Shown one piece after another: positions 17,446-26,621 of a DNA stretch of 64,000 nt (position 1 is the stretch's first letter; each line of letters begins with the position of its first letter). The stretch comes from UBA9926 sp913064795 (lineage in GTDB: Bacteria; Pseudomonadota; Gammaproteobacteria; Pseudomonadales; Azotimanducaceae), in NCBI GenBank assembly GCA_045560765.1, contig JBJKZD010000003.1, positions 62,001 to 126,000 on the forward strand, read 5' to 3'. The notes under the pieces are model-generated. The model ran no database searches, was not told where the DNA came from, and was given only the letters and a program-made list of their open reading frames with translations. The position numbers and the translations under genes are program-made.

Positions 17446-19782
17446 CTAATCAGGTGGTGCATGAGCAAGCACTTCTCTTGAGCCATTAGAATTCATCGCG
17501 CTGACAACTCCCGCGTGCTCCATCTCTTCAACCATACGAGCAGCGCGATTATAGCCAATCCGAAGCTTTCGCTGAACCGCAGAAATCGAAGCGCGTCCAC
17601 TATCCGTCACAAAAGCCACGGCTTCATCATAAAGGGGGTCTGCTTCGGCTTCAGCTTCTTGCGCCTCGGACCCACTGCCCGGCAACAGCTCGGAATCTGA
17701 ACGACTGTCTAAAATAGCATCAAGGTAGTTGGGTGCCCCCAGCGCCTTCCAACTCTCCACAACACGATGCACCTCATCATCATCGACAAAAGCACCATGC
17801 ACGCGAACTGGGATTGGTGTACCCCCTGGCATGTAAAGCATGTCGCCGTGGCCGAGCAGCTGCTCGGCACCACCCTGGTCAAGAATCGTCCTTGAATCAA
17901 TTTTACTAGAGACCTGGAAAGCGATCCGGGTCGGCACGTTTGCTTTGATCAACCCTGTAATGACATCGACCGAGGGCCGCTGAGTTGCGAGCACGAGGTG
18001 GATGCCTGCGGCGCGTGCTTTTTGGGCGATGCGAGCAATCAACTCTTCAACTTTTTTGCCCACGATCATCATCATGTCGGCGAACTCATCGATGATGACT
18101 ACAATGAACGGAAGGGTCTCTAGATCCGGGGCTGTTTGCGATTCGTCTTCACTCAACGGATCAGGCCGCCAGAGTGGGTCTGGGATCGGGGACCCTGCTT
18201 TAGCCGCATCCTTTACTTTTCTGTTAAAGCCGCCGACATTTCGTACACCCATCGCCGCCATCAGACGGTAACGCCGCTCCATCTCAGCAACACACCAGCG
18301 CAGCGCGTTCGCCGCATCTTTCATGTCCGTAACCACAGGGGTTAACAGGTGCGGAATCCCTTCATACACAGCAAGCTCGAGCATCTTTGGGTCGACCATG
18401 ATCAAGCGGACCTCGTCCGGAGAAGCTTTGAACAAGAGCGACAAAATCATGGCATTGATGCCCACGGACTTGCCCGAGCCCGTTGTACCGGCAACCAGCA
18501 AGTGCGGCATTTTTCCAAGATCAACGACGACTGGCTCACCCGCAATATCATGCCCCAATGCCAGGGATAAAGGAGACGCAGATTCATCATAAGCGCGAGA
18601 GGTAAGCACTTGACTCAGCCTGACGATCTCTCGATCTTCGTTCGGGATCTCAATCCCAACGACCGGCTTACCCGGAATCACCTCAACCACCCGGACACTG
18701 ATTACCGCCAAGGACCGAGCCAAATCTTTAGCTAACCCTGAAATCCGACTCACTTTTACCCCAGGGGCCGGCTGAATTTCGAATCGAGTAATGACTGGCC
18801 CGGGGAATACCGCCACAACTTCAGCATCAACCCCATAATCCTTGAGTTTTAGCTCGAGCAAACGAGAAAGCGCCTCAAGATCGTGCTCTGAATAGCCACG
18901 ATTCCCTCGAATTTCCCGAGCATCTAAAATGCTGAGCGCTGGCAAACCTTCAATGGCCTCAGTCTTAAAGAGATTACCCTGCTTTTCACGTGCTGCGCGC
19001 TCACTGATCTCGGGCACTTTCTCGACGCGCTTGGTAATCTTGACGGGCTTTCTCAACAGTGTTTTCTCAGCCAGCTGTTCCCGGGCGATCCGTCGCGCTT
19101 TCGAAGACTCATCGATTTGATTGACCCGCACACGGTGTTGGCGGTACTGGTTTACTCGTTGACCCAGTAGCTCGCCACTGTTGGCGGTCCAATGGCCGAC
19201 TCGATCAATCACTGAAAGCCAGGAGATTTCAATCATTAACGTAACGCCTAATAACAAAAGGGCCAAGCTGAGCAGTGTTGAACCGACATAACTTACAGAA
19301 GGTAACAAAACTGCACTCAAGCTTTGTCCAAGAACCCCACCGCTACCCTCTCGGAGCCCCGCTGCAACTTGGTAGAAATGGAGATCTGAAAGCACGGTAC
19401 AGGCAGCGACCGTCACCATCAACCCAACCCCTTGTACCATCAGCAGAGCCGGAACCCAGGGCTCGTCACTCTTGTTAGCAAATCGCTTAGCAACAGGAAT
19501 GAGCAGAAGTAGGGGAAAACAAAAAGCGGTAATACCAAAAATTACCAGCAGCACATCGGCCAGCCAAGCACCCGCAGAGCCTACCCAGTTTGTCGGCTCC
19601 GCGGAGGAGCCTGTGTAGGTCCAGCCAGGGTCTGCTGGGTTAAAGCTGTATAATGATGCCGCCAGAAGAATCGCTAGCAACAGCTGAAGGATAATCATCG
19701 ATTCCTTCAATCGCGGCGTTAAAATATCCAAAAACCCGGATGGGTTGTCAGCGTCATTTCGGTTATTTTTGGTTTGCGCCAC
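17446..19782 (-). CDS. ftsK: DNA translocase FtsK
   Basis: This 778-aa septal DNA pump anchors at the division site and moves chromosomal DNA toward dif for XerCD resolution. The start is a GTG at 19782 preceded by AAGGTGAGG. The N-terminus has the FtsK 4TM domain (about residues 30-200), and a short basic/acidic linker replaces the very long linker of E. coli FtsK. The motor follows with Walker A GTTGSGKSVGINAMI and Walker B FIVVIIDEFADMMM. The C-terminal gamma winged-helix domain (about 705-778, SGRASISAVQRKLRIGYNRAARMVEEME) reads KOPS sites. It heads the ftsK-lolA-rarA-crcB-serS run and is divergent from trxB. Confidence 0.97.
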   Translation of the reverse strand: MAQTKNNRNDADNPSGFLDILTPRLKESMIILQLLLAILLAASLYSFNPADPGWTYTGSSAEPTNWVGSAGAWLADVLLVIFGITAFCFPLLLLIPVAKRFANKSDEPWVPALLMVQGVGLMVTVAACTVLSDLHFYQVAAGLREGSGGVLGQSLSAVLLPSVSYVGSTLLSLALLLLGVTLMIEISWLSVIDRVGHWTANSGELLGQRVNQYRQHRVRVNQIDESSKARRIAREQLAEKTLLRKPVKITKRVEKVPEISERAAREKQGNLFKTEAIEGLPALSILDAREIRGNRGYSEHDLEALSRLLELKLKDYGVDAEVVAVFPGPVITRFEIQPAPGVKVSRISGLAKDLARSLAVISVRVVEVIPGKPVVGIEIPNEDREIVRLSQVLTSRAYDESASPLSLALGHDIAGEPVVVDLGKMPHLLVAGTTGSGKSVGINAMILSLLFKASPDEVRLIMVDPKMLELAVYEGIPHLLTPVVTDMKDAANALRWCVAEMERRYRLMAAMGVRNVGGFNRKVKDAAKAGSPIPDPLWRPDPLSEDESQTAPDLETLPFIVVIIDEFADMMMIVGKKVEELIARIAQKARAAGIHLVLATQRPSVDVITGLIKANVPTRIAFQVSSKIDSRTILDQGGAEQLLGHGDMLYMPGGTPIPVRVHGAFVDDDEVHRVVESWKALGAPNYLDAILDSRSDSELLPGSGSEAQEAEAEADPLYDEAVAFVTDSGRASISAVQRKLRIGYNRAARMVEEMEHAGVVSAMNSNGSREVLAHAPPD

Positions 19783-20810
19783 ACCCTCACCTTTTTGGCA
19801 TTTAGTTTTTTGCGTTATGACGCATTTTGTCTCAACATTTTAAAGCGCCTAACGACCTTCCTGGTATCCACGGATCGTTAAAGTTCGACCTTTAAGCGCT
19901 AATCACCTTGCGTCAAGGGATGCTTCCGGCGCTTATTTGGCGTTCGTCTGACGCCGAAACCTCTGAATACAGCGATGACAAACAGCAGTGACAAACATAG
20001 TCTCGCCCCCCCGGTCTCAGCGCCCCTCAGCAAGTCTTCGCCAGTTTCTAACCGTCGGATCCATCTCGCGGCCCCTTCGCTTTAAAAGCGTGATCGCCAC
20101 TTTCAATTTTAAACAAAAATCAACCAAAACCCTAAAAACGAAGACTAGCGCGCCTAATCGGTGACTACAGCCTCTTAACTTACCGCAGAACCTCTGATCA
20201 CCATCTTAGCCGAGGCCCCCGCAGAAAGTCACCCGGGTCTAAACGCCCTTTGAGTCAAAATAATCCTTCAAAAACACCCGTGGTGACCCGTCCGGCTACC
20301 GCAACCGTCTGGATTGGTTTACCATGACTCTGGTACGTGGCCCCTACAGTAAGGCCCCACAGGGCAGGTTCTATTTTTGGTTACGCTGCCCTGATCCGAA
20401 AAACCGCACTGGGCAAAACTGACCCCGTGTCATTATTTTGACCTTGAGCTGAACCGAACTGAATGTTGCATCACTTCACACAATCCCTGGTCCCCAGCTC
20501 ATCCACTGCGTACGGCAATATTCCCACAGCCTGTGCTCACCTTTTCAATACACACCTCAAATGCGACCGCTCATCAGTCGGCAGAGGAGCATGCTTTAGA
20601 GGCTTTACCAGGCTTAATCCGGGTCAATTTCTAAATCATGTTGTCACAGAGATCCCAAGCCATTCACGCGCTTCTCGCAATCCAGAGCGGCCCAAGCTCC
20701 AAACTGAATCTGAGTGCCGACGGACGATCCTGTCCGAGGCCAAAACCATCGCGGGATGCAACAGCGCACATCGCATTAAGCCACACTAAAATTTGAGGAA
20801 ACCATCCACT
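19783..20810. other. Roughly 1-kb gene-free region between ftsK and trxB
   Basis: I see no convincing gene. A frame of 108 codons at 20463-20789 has no ribosome site, an unusual composition and no recognisable motif. Visible structures: an 8-bp inverted repeat CAGGGCAG (20360-20367) / CTGCCCTG (20386-20393) with an 18-base loop, a 5-bp hairpin GGCGT (19939-19943) / ACGCC (19951-19955), and near-direct repeats of TTTAAAGCGC / CTTTAAGCGC about 50 bp apart near 19850-19900. The region must hold the divergent promoters of ftsK and trxB. It is unusually long for this compact genome. Confidence 0.5.
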
Positions 20811-21752
20811 ATGGAATCGCGTCATCAGAAACTACTCATTCTCGGATCCGGGCCAGCGGGATTTACAGCCGCAGTTTACGCCGCTCGAGCGAATTTGAAC
20901 CCTGTCGTGATCACCGGCATCGAAACCGGTGGGCAATTGACCACAACGACAGATGTTGATAACTGGCCCGGAGATGTCGAGGGCTTGCAAGGACCCGACC
21001 TGATGCAGCGCATGCAGGCGCATGCCGAACGCTTTGAGGCTGAAATCATTTATGACCATATCCACACCTGTGATCTGAGCCAAAAACCCTTTGTCTTTAA
21101 GGGGGATCAAGCGACCTATACCTGTGATGCAGCCATCATTACCACGGGAGCCTCTGCCCAGTACCTCGGACTTGATTCCGAAGAGGCTTTTAAAGGCCGG
21201 GGCGTCAGCGCTTGCGCCACCTGCGATGGATTTTTCTATCGCCAGCAGCGGGTCGCCGTGATCGGTGGCGGCAATACAGCACTCGAGGAAGCTCTTTATC
21301 TGTCCAATATCGCCGAAAAAGTTTATCTAATACATCGCCGGGACAAATTCAGAGGCGAAAAAATACTGCAAAACCGGGTCCTTGAAAAAGACAACATCGA
21401 AGTAATTTGGAATGCCACCCTTGATGAAGTGCTCGGCGATGACATGGGCGTTACAGGTATTGCTGTTAATCATCTGATAGAAAAAACCAAAACTTCGATC
21501 GATTTACAAGGCGTTTTTATTGCGATTGGTCATACGCCGAATACGCAATTGTTCGATGGCCAGCTCGATATGACCCATGGCTATATCCAAATCTCTAGCG
21601 GGCTAATCGGTGGCGCGACTGCGACAAGCGTTCCAGGCATTTTCGCGGCAGGTGATGTTGCAGACCAAATTTATCGACAAGCGGTGACTTCGGCTGGCTT
21701 TGGCTGCATGGCGGCACTCGATGCTGAAAAATACCTCGACGAGCTCGCGTAA
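20811..21752 (+). CDS. trxB: Thioredoxin reductase
   Basis: This 313-aa flavoenzyme uses NADPH to reduce thioredoxin in the cytoplasm. The FAD site GSGPAG lies at residues 12-17, the redox pair is CATC at 135-138, and the NADPH site is GGGNTA at 152-157. The C-terminal FAD motif GIFAAGDVADQIYRQAVTSAG is intact. The start is the ATG at 20811, with TGAGGAA about 10 bases upstream; a TTG at 20793 in frame overlaps that ribosome site. It begins a plus-strand run with aat, bpt and infA, the same order as in Pseudomonas. Confidence 0.97.
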   Translation: MESRHQKLLILGSGPAGFTAAVYAARANLNPVVITGIETGGQLTTTTDVDNWPGDVEGLQGPDLMQRMQAHAERFEAEIIYDHIHTCDLSQKPFVFKGDQATYTCDAAIITTGASAQYLGLDSEEAFKGRGVSACATCDGFFYRQQRVAVIGGGNTALEEALYLSNIAEKVYLIHRRDKFRGEKILQNRVLEKDNIEVIWNATLDEVLGDDMGVTGIAVNHLIEKTKTSIDLQGVFIAIGHTPNTQLFDGQLDMTHGYIQISSGLIGGATATSVPGIFAAGDVADQIYRQAVTSAGFGCMAALDAEKYLDELA

Positions 21753-21764
21753 CCTCGCGTCCTC

Positions 21765-22496
21765 ATGTCCGATCAACTCGTGCAGCTTGACCATCGACTC
21801 TGGTTTCCAGACCCTCAAGCTGCTCTTGACGAACCCGAAGGCCTGCTGGCGATCGGAGGAGACCTTCGCCCCGAACGATTGCTGCTGGCTTATCAGATGG
21901 GCATTTTCCCTTGGTTCGAGGCCGATCAACCGATCTTGTGGTGGTCACCCCCAGAGCGCGCTGTTGTCGAGCCGGACACCTTTAAAGCCTCTAAAAGTCT
22001 CGAGCGAATACTACGAAAAAATGATTTTTCGGTGGCGCTGGATCTGCATTTTGACGAGGTCATTATGCTATGTCAGCGTAGCCGGACGTCCCAAGGGCAA
22101 GGCACGTGGATCACCGATGACATGATTGAGGCTTACACGCTTCTTTTTGAGGCGGATAAAGCCCACTGCATCGCTTGCTTTGAGAATACTGAATTGGTCG
22201 GAGGACTTTATGGGGTCTCCCTCGATGGTATTTTTTGCGGAGAATCGATGTTTTCGCTGGTCAGCAATGCATCAAAAGTCGCTTTCGCTTACTTAGCGCG
22301 ACTCTGTCAGGATCTGGGCGTCGGGATCATCGATTGTCAGATGCCCAACCCGCATTTAATGCGTCTTGGCGCGAAACCCATCCCGCGTAGCGCCTTCCAA
22401 ACAATGCTTAGGGAACCCCATCGAGCCAAACCTTGGTCATCCCTCAAAGGATGGCTTCCCTCGTGGCAAACGAGCCACCCCTGGACCGCACAATGA
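21765..22496 (+). CDS. aat: Leucyl/phenylalanyl-tRNA-protein transferase
   Basis: This 243-aa GNAT-fold enzyme adds Leu or Phe from aminoacyl-tRNA to proteins with N-terminal Arg or Lys, creating primary N-degrons read by ClpS. Family motifs are clear: FPDPQAALDEPEGLLAIGGD near the N-terminus, GIFPWFEADQPILWWSPPERAV, and GGLYGVSLDGIFCGESMFS in the active-site region. It starts 12 bp after trxB and its stop TGA overlaps the bpt ATG by 4 bp. Its partners bpt, clpA and clpS all lie within 4 kb. Confidence 0.97.
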   Translation: MSDQLVQLDHRLWFPDPQAALDEPEGLLAIGGDLRPERLLLAYQMGIFPWFEADQPILWWSPPERAVVEPDTFKASKSLERILRKNDFSVALDLHFDEVIMLCQRSRTSQGQGTWITDDMIEAYTLLFEADKAHCIACFENTELVGGLYGVSLDGIFCGESMFSLVSNASKVAFAYLARLCQDLGVGIIDCQMPNPHLMRLGAKPIPRSAFQTMLREPHRAKPWSSLKGWLPSWQTSHPWTAQ

Positions 22497-23203
22497 GCGG
22501 ACTAGGAAACCTGAAGTTTTTTCAGGCGCCGGACCACGACTGCAGCTACCTCCCTGATCGGAGCGCAACCACCGTGTTTGCCGACCCTTCGATAAAGATC
22601 GACACAAGATCCTATACCTTGCTCTCGCAAATTGGTTTTAGGCGGAGCGGTCCGCACATCTACAAACCTATGTGTGCCGCATGCAATGCTTGCGTTCCGG
22701 TCAGAGTCCTTACGAGGCTATTCGCCCCTAGACGCCGTCATCGACGCTTACAAAAGCGCAATCAAGATCTCACAACCTTGGTGACCCAACCCAATAACAA
22801 CGATGAGGTGTGGGCGCTCTATGCACGATACATTACGCTCCGGCATTTTGACGGCGACATGTACCCACCTTCACGGGATCAATTCGTAAATTTTCTCGTT
22901 GAGGGTCGGGAAGAGGCACGGTTCATCGAATATCGTCTTCGCGGCCGGTTAGCTGCAGTTGCGGTGGTTGATCAACTACAAGACAGTTTGTCCGCGATCT
23001 ACACTTTTTTTGATCCAGACCTCGAAGCGCGCTCATTGGGCTCTTATGCCATTATCGACATCATTCAGCGCGCTGCGGAGGCGAAGCTGCCTTATGTGTA
23101 TTTAGGTTACTGGATCGGCGACAGCGCGAAAATGCGTTACAAGGCAGAGTTTTTGCCTCAGCAGCGATTAATTGACAATGCTTGGCGCACCCTCGAGCAA
23201 TGA
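22493..23203 (+). CDS. bpt: Aspartate/glutamate leucyltransferase (Bpt; ATE family)
   Basis: This 236-aa arginyl/leucyl-transferase family protein transfers Leu from Leu-tRNA to N-terminal Asp or Glu, feeding the ClpS/ClpAP N-degron pathway. The start is the ATG at 22493, coupled to aat by ATGA; the longer frame from 22433 overlaps aat. The N-terminal cysteine cluster CAACNACVPVRV (with an upstream CSYLPD) and the C-terminal GYWIGDSAKMRYKAEFLPQQ match the family. Some annotations call this family Ate (R-transferase). Bacterial members of this type are leucyltransferases by known family biochemistry. Confidence 0.95.
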   Translation: MSGLGNLKFFQAPDHDCSYLPDRSATTVFADPSIKIDTRSYTLLSQIGFRRSGPHIYKPMCAACNACVPVRVLTRLFAPRRRHRRLQKRNQDLTTLVTQPNNNDEVWALYARYITLRHFDGDMYPPSRDQFVNFLVEGREEARFIEYRLRGRLAAVAVVDQLQDSLSAIYTFFDPDLEARSLGSYAIIDIIQRAAEAKLPYVYLGYWIGDSAKMRYKAEFLPQQRLIDNAWRTLEQ

Positions 23204-23308
23204 GGCAAGTGGGAACAAGCAACTGACCAAAGGAAATGAGACGCTTTGCCTTGCTTTAGCAATTAGTGCACAATGCGCTCACTTTCAAACAGGCAAAAAA
23301 AGAGCGCT

Positions 23309-23524
23309 ATGGCGAAGGAAGAACAAATACAGCTTTCGGGCACTGTCGTGGATACCCTGCCCAACACCATGTTCAGAGTGGAGCTTGAAAATGGCCATGT
23401 AGTAATGGCTCACATTTCCGGCAAGATGCGCAAAAACTACATCCGCATTCTTACGGGCGACAAAGTTAAAGTCGAAGTCAGCCCCTACGATTTGTCCAAA
23501 GGTCGCATCACCTTCAGAGAATAG
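23309..23524 (+). CDS. infA: Translation initiation factor IF-1
   Basis: This 71-aa OB-fold protein (S1 domain) binds the ribosomal A site during initiation. The start is the ATG at 23309 giving MAKEEQIQLSG. The core LPNTMFRVELENGHVVMAHI and the end SPYDLSKGRITFRE are nearly identical to other bacterial IF-1 proteins. The longer in-frame extension from 23273 is not expected. It converges on clpA with a 37-bp gap that contains a weak 5-bp hairpin (CTGAC/GTCAG at 23534-23548). No tRNA gene is seen beside it, unlike in E. coli. Confidence 0.98.
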   Translation: MAKEEQIQLSGTVVDTLPNTMFRVELENGHVVMAHISGKMRKNYIRILTGDKVKVEVSPYDLSKGRITFRE

Positions 23525-23561
23525 GCATCACGACTGACTTCCTGTCAGGCGCCGAACCGGC

Positions 23562-25817
23562 CTAGACCAGTGCTTCTTCCTCGATCAGGAGCACTAACTC
23601 ATCCTCATCAACATCTACTCGCACTACCCCACCTTTTGACAATTTCCCGAACAAGATATCTTCAGCTAAGGGTTTTTTAATCTTATCTTGAATCAACCGC
23701 TGCATGGGCCGAGCGCCCAACATCTCATCGTACCCTCGTTCGCCCAGCCAAACCCGAGCGGCGTCGGTGACATCAAGCAGGACTTTTTTCTCATCAAGTT
23801 GTACCTGTATTTCGACCAAAAACTTGTCAACCACGGTTTTTATGACGGTTCGATCGAGCGGACCGAAAGGAATAATGCCGTCTAATCGATTCCTGAATTC
23901 CGGGGTAAACATTTTCTTGAGAACCTCAAGCCCATCAGTCGAATGATCTTGAGTCTGAAAGCCAATAGAGCTACGAGACATTTCCTGGGCGCCCGCGTTG
24001 GTCGTCATCACCAAGACCACATTTTTGAAGTCCGCTTTGCGCCCATTGTTGTCGGTCAGGGAACCGTGATCCATAACCTGGAGTAACAAATTGAAAACAT
24101 CTGGGTGCGCTTTCTCAATCTCATCGAGCAACAGCACGCAATGCGGTTGCTTTGTGATCGATTCGGTCAGTAGCCCGCCTTGATCAAAACCGACGTACCC
24201 TGGTGGGGCACCGATCAAGCGTGAAACGGTATGACGCTCCATGTATTCTGACATGTCAAAACGCACCAGCTCTACACCCATAATCCTTGCTAACTGACGA
24301 CATACCTCAGTCTTGCCAACGCCGGTTGGGCCAGAAAACAAGAAGGACCCGATGGGTTTCTCTCCATCTCTAAGCCCCGCACGCGCTAACTTGATTGCGC
24401 TCGCGAGGGAATCGATGGCGGCGTCCTGTCCAAAGATCACCATCTTCAGGTTCGCCTCCAAATCTTTCAACGACTCTTTCTCATCAGAGGAGACACTGGC
24501 AGAAGGAATTCGAGCGATCTTAGCCACCATACGCTCTACGTCCCCGACGCTGATTTGTTTCTTCCGACGGCTTGCCGGCTGTAGTTGCTGATAGGCACCG
24601 ACCTCATCAATTACATCAATAGCTTTGTCCGGCAAAAATCGATCGTTGATAAACTTTTGAGCGAGTTCCGCGGCAACTCTCAAACTGCGATCGGTGTATT
24701 TGAGCTGGTGGTGCTCTTCGTATTTAGCTTTGAGCCCTTTCAAAATCTGATAGGTATCGTCAACACTAGGCTCCGTCACGTCAACTTTCTGAAACCGTCT
24801 CGAGAGCGCGCGGTCCTTATCGAAGATACCGCGATACTCCTGATAGGTCGTACTCCCCATACACCGTATTTCTCCAGAAGCCAGAAGCGGCTTGAGCAAA
24901 TTCGATGCGTCCATCACCCCACCGGATGCTGCACCCGCGCCGATGATGGTATGAATTTCGTCGATAAAAAGAATCTGACTTTTCGAAGCTTTAAGCTCGT
25001 TCAAGAGCCCTTTCAGTCGCTTCTCAAAATCGCCTCGGTATTTGGTTCCCGCAAGTAACGCGCCCAGATCCAAACTGTACACCGTACTGTCCTGAATGAC
25101 TTCTGGAACCTTGCCATCGACGATTAATTTTGCCAGTCCTTCGGCAATCGCAGTTTTGCCGACTCCAGACTCACCGACCAGCAGTGGGTTATTTTTTCTC
25201 CGACGAGACAAGGTCTGAACCACTCGCTCAACTTCTTCCCCCCGACCAATCAGCGGGTCAATCAGGCCCGACCGGGCTAATTCATTAAGGTTGGTGGCGT
25301 AGGCCTCAAGCGGGCTCGGCGCCTTCTCTTCCTCCTGCCCTTCAGCGGTCTCCTCACTTACAGATTCTGGCTCTTCCATCCCATCTTTTCGGGTGCCGTG
25401 GGCTATATAGTTCACAACATCGATGCGATTAACGTCCTGATCCTTGAGCAGATAGACCGCATGGCTTTCGGACTCCGCGAAGATAGCGACCATGACGTGT
25501 CCACCCGACACCTCTTTTTTACCAGAACTTTGAACATGGAAAACAGCGCGCTGGAGAACACGTTGAAAACCTAAAGTGGGTTGGGTTTCTCTGCCTTCCT
25601 GGTCCTCAGGAATAATGGGCGTCGTTTCATCAATGAACGTCGAAAGTTCTTGCCTCAACTTTTCAAGCTGCGCGTTACAAGCCCTGAGAACATTCACCGC
25701 TGCCTCATTGTCCAAAAGTGCGAGCAACAAATGCTCGACGCTCATGAGTTCGTGGCGATTGGCTCTCGCATCCTTGAAAGCCAAATTGAGCGTAACTTCT
25801 AATTCACGACTTAACAT
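23562..25817 (-). CDS. clpA: ATP-dependent Clp protease ATP-binding subunit ClpA
   Basis: This 751-aa class I Hsp100 unfoldase feeds substrates to ClpP. The start is the ATG at 25817 with AAGG 8 bases upstream; an in-frame GTG three codons earlier lies in the ribosome site. The Clp N-domain (residues 1-140) binds ClpS. AAA-1 has GESGVGKTAIAEGLA and ILFIDEIHTIIGAG. AAA-2 has GPTGVGKTEVCRQLA and VLLLDEIEKAHPDV. The ClpP-docking IGF tripeptide is visible in SRSSIGFQTQ. An acidic Glu-rich linker (SVSEETAEGQEEEK) follows the N-domain. It lies 24 bp downstream of clpS, and aat and bpt are close by. Confidence 0.97.
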   Translation of the reverse strand: MLSRELEVTLNLAFKDARANRHELMSVEHLLLALLDNEAAVNVLRACNAQLEKLRQELSTFIDETTPIIPEDQEGRETQPTLGFQRVLQRAVFHVQSSGKKEVSGGHVMVAIFAESESHAVYLLKDQDVNRIDVVNYIAHGTRKDGMEEPESVSEETAEGQEEEKAPSPLEAYATNLNELARSGLIDPLIGRGEEVERVVQTLSRRRKNNPLLVGESGVGKTAIAEGLAKLIVDGKVPEVIQDSTVYSLDLGALLAGTKYRGDFEKRLKGLLNELKASKSQILFIDEIHTIIGAGAASGGVMDASNLLKPLLASGEIRCMGSTTYQEYRGIFDKDRALSRRFQKVDVTEPSVDDTYQILKGLKAKYEEHHQLKYTDRSLRVAAELAQKFINDRFLPDKAIDVIDEVGAYQQLQPASRRKKQISVGDVERMVAKIARIPSASVSSDEKESLKDLEANLKMVIFGQDAAIDSLASAIKLARAGLRDGEKPIGSFLFSGPTGVGKTEVCRQLARIMGVELVRFDMSEYMERHTVSRLIGAPPGYVGFDQGGLLTESITKQPHCVLLLDEIEKAHPDVFNLLLQVMDHGSLTDNNGRKADFKNVVLVMTTNAGAQEMSRSSIGFQTQDHSTDGLEVLKKMFTPEFRNRLDGIIPFGPLDRTVIKTVVDKFLVEIQVQLDEKKVLLDVTDAARVWLGERGYDEMLGARPMQRLIQDKIKKPLAEDILFGKLSKGGVVRVDVDEDELVLLIEEEALV

Positions 25818-25841
25818 CTTAATCACCTTATCACTGAATGA

Positions 25842-26171
25842 TTAATCCGCGGGCTCAATTTCAGAGACCAACGGATGTTGATTTTCTTGCGCGTATTGAT
25901 TCACTTGCGCACATTTGGTTTCGGCGATATCTCTTGCGTAGATTCCGCAGGTTCCTTTTCCCGTTTGATGCACCGCCAACATAATTTGCGTCGCCTTCTC
26001 TCCGGTCATGCCGAAGAAAATCTGCAAGACCTCTACCACAAATTCCATCGGCGTATAGTCATCGTTTAACATAACGACTTTCCACAACGGCGGCTTTGCG
26101 AGCTTGGGCTTCTCCGGCGCGGTAATCACGCCGATACCTTGATCTCCATCAGAATCTTGATCTGTACTCAT
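25842..26171 (-). CDS. clpS: ClpS adaptor (N-degron recognin)
   Basis: This is the adaptor that binds N-terminal Leu/Phe/Tyr/Trp and delivers substrates to ClpA. The core PPLWKVVMLNDDYTPMEFV holds the conserved Asn-Asp-Asp of the amino-acid pocket, and KATQIMLAVHQTGKGTCGIY holds the conserved His. The start is uncertain: ATG 26171 (GAAG 8 bases upstream) is chosen, ATG 26192 is also in frame, and the frame extends to a GTG at 26213. The choice only changes the flexible acidic N-terminus. It is followed by clpA after 24 bp. Confidence 0.95.
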   Translation of the reverse strand: MSTDQDSDGDQGIGVITAPEKPKLAKPPLWKVVMLNDDYTPMEFVVEVLQIFFGMTGEKATQIMLAVHQTGKGTCGIYARDIAETKCAQVNQYAQENQHPLVSEIEPAD

Positions 26172-26417
26172 GTTTATATCTTCGTTATTCATCGCTGACT
26201 GGATCTTCCACACTACTTTTTCTGCATGACCTTTCGTCCACGTCGAACCGTGCCTTTCTACGAGATGCGAGGGCTCATCCCGGGAGACGACCCTCCACTT
26301 CCCTCGATAACCCTTGTTATGGGGCCTCTTCGCTCGATTTAAAGGGCCTTCAACTTTACGGCGGCAATCGCAACCTGGCCTTTTTCCAACACCAGCAGCA
26401 TGCTATCGACCACTGAT

Positions 26418-26510
26418 GGCTCTTTACTCCCCGCTGAGGGCTCTTTACTCCCCGCTGAGGGCTCTTTACTCCCCGCTGAGGGCTCTTTACCCGCCGCTGA
26501 GGGCTCTTCA
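26418..26510. repeat. 21-bp tandem repeat (minisatellite), four full copies
   Basis: The unit GGCTCTTTACTCCCCGCTGAG repeats at 26418, 26439, 26460 and 26481. The first three copies are identical and the fourth has two changes near its centre (TACCCGCC for TACTCCCC). A partial fifth copy starts at 26502. The period is a multiple of three, so it would encode a seven-residue repeat in either direction: LYSPLRA on plus, or KEPSAGS on minus. There are no spacers, so it is not a CRISPR array. Confidence 0.9.
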
Positions 26511-26594
26511 CAACGCTCTATCACTAACGTAAGCCACGAGCCTTGAGTATCAGATGTGGAAATCCTCAAGGGTCAAGACCACGCCTCAGCTCTC

Positions 26595-26621
26595 ACCGGG
26601 GCTCCTAAGCTGCGGTTTTTT
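26595..26621 (+). terminator. Possible intrinsic terminator ahead of the pseudouridine synthase gene
   Basis: ACCG (26595-26598) pairs with CGGT (26613-26616) and the inner GGCT/AGCT pairs around a CCTA loop, with one G-G mismatch. A run of six T follows (26616-26621). It would end a plus-strand transcript coming from the minisatellite region. The stem is short, so the call is moderate. Confidence 0.45.

Noticed and set aside
20463..20789. A 108-codon plus-strand frame upstream of trxB as a gene
   Set aside because: It has no ribosome site, no recognisable motif and an atypical composition. It runs right up to the trxB leader.
23525..23561. tRNA or terminator between infA and clpA
   Set aside because: It is only 37 bp with a 5-bp hairpin and no T-run. 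No tRNA fits.
24585..25058. A 157-codon plus-strand frame inside clpA
   Set aside because: It is antisense to the first AAA domain of ClpA and has no features of its own.
26418..26510. Direct repeats as a CRISPR array
   Set aside because: The 21-bp units are contiguous, with no spacers, and no cas genes are present.
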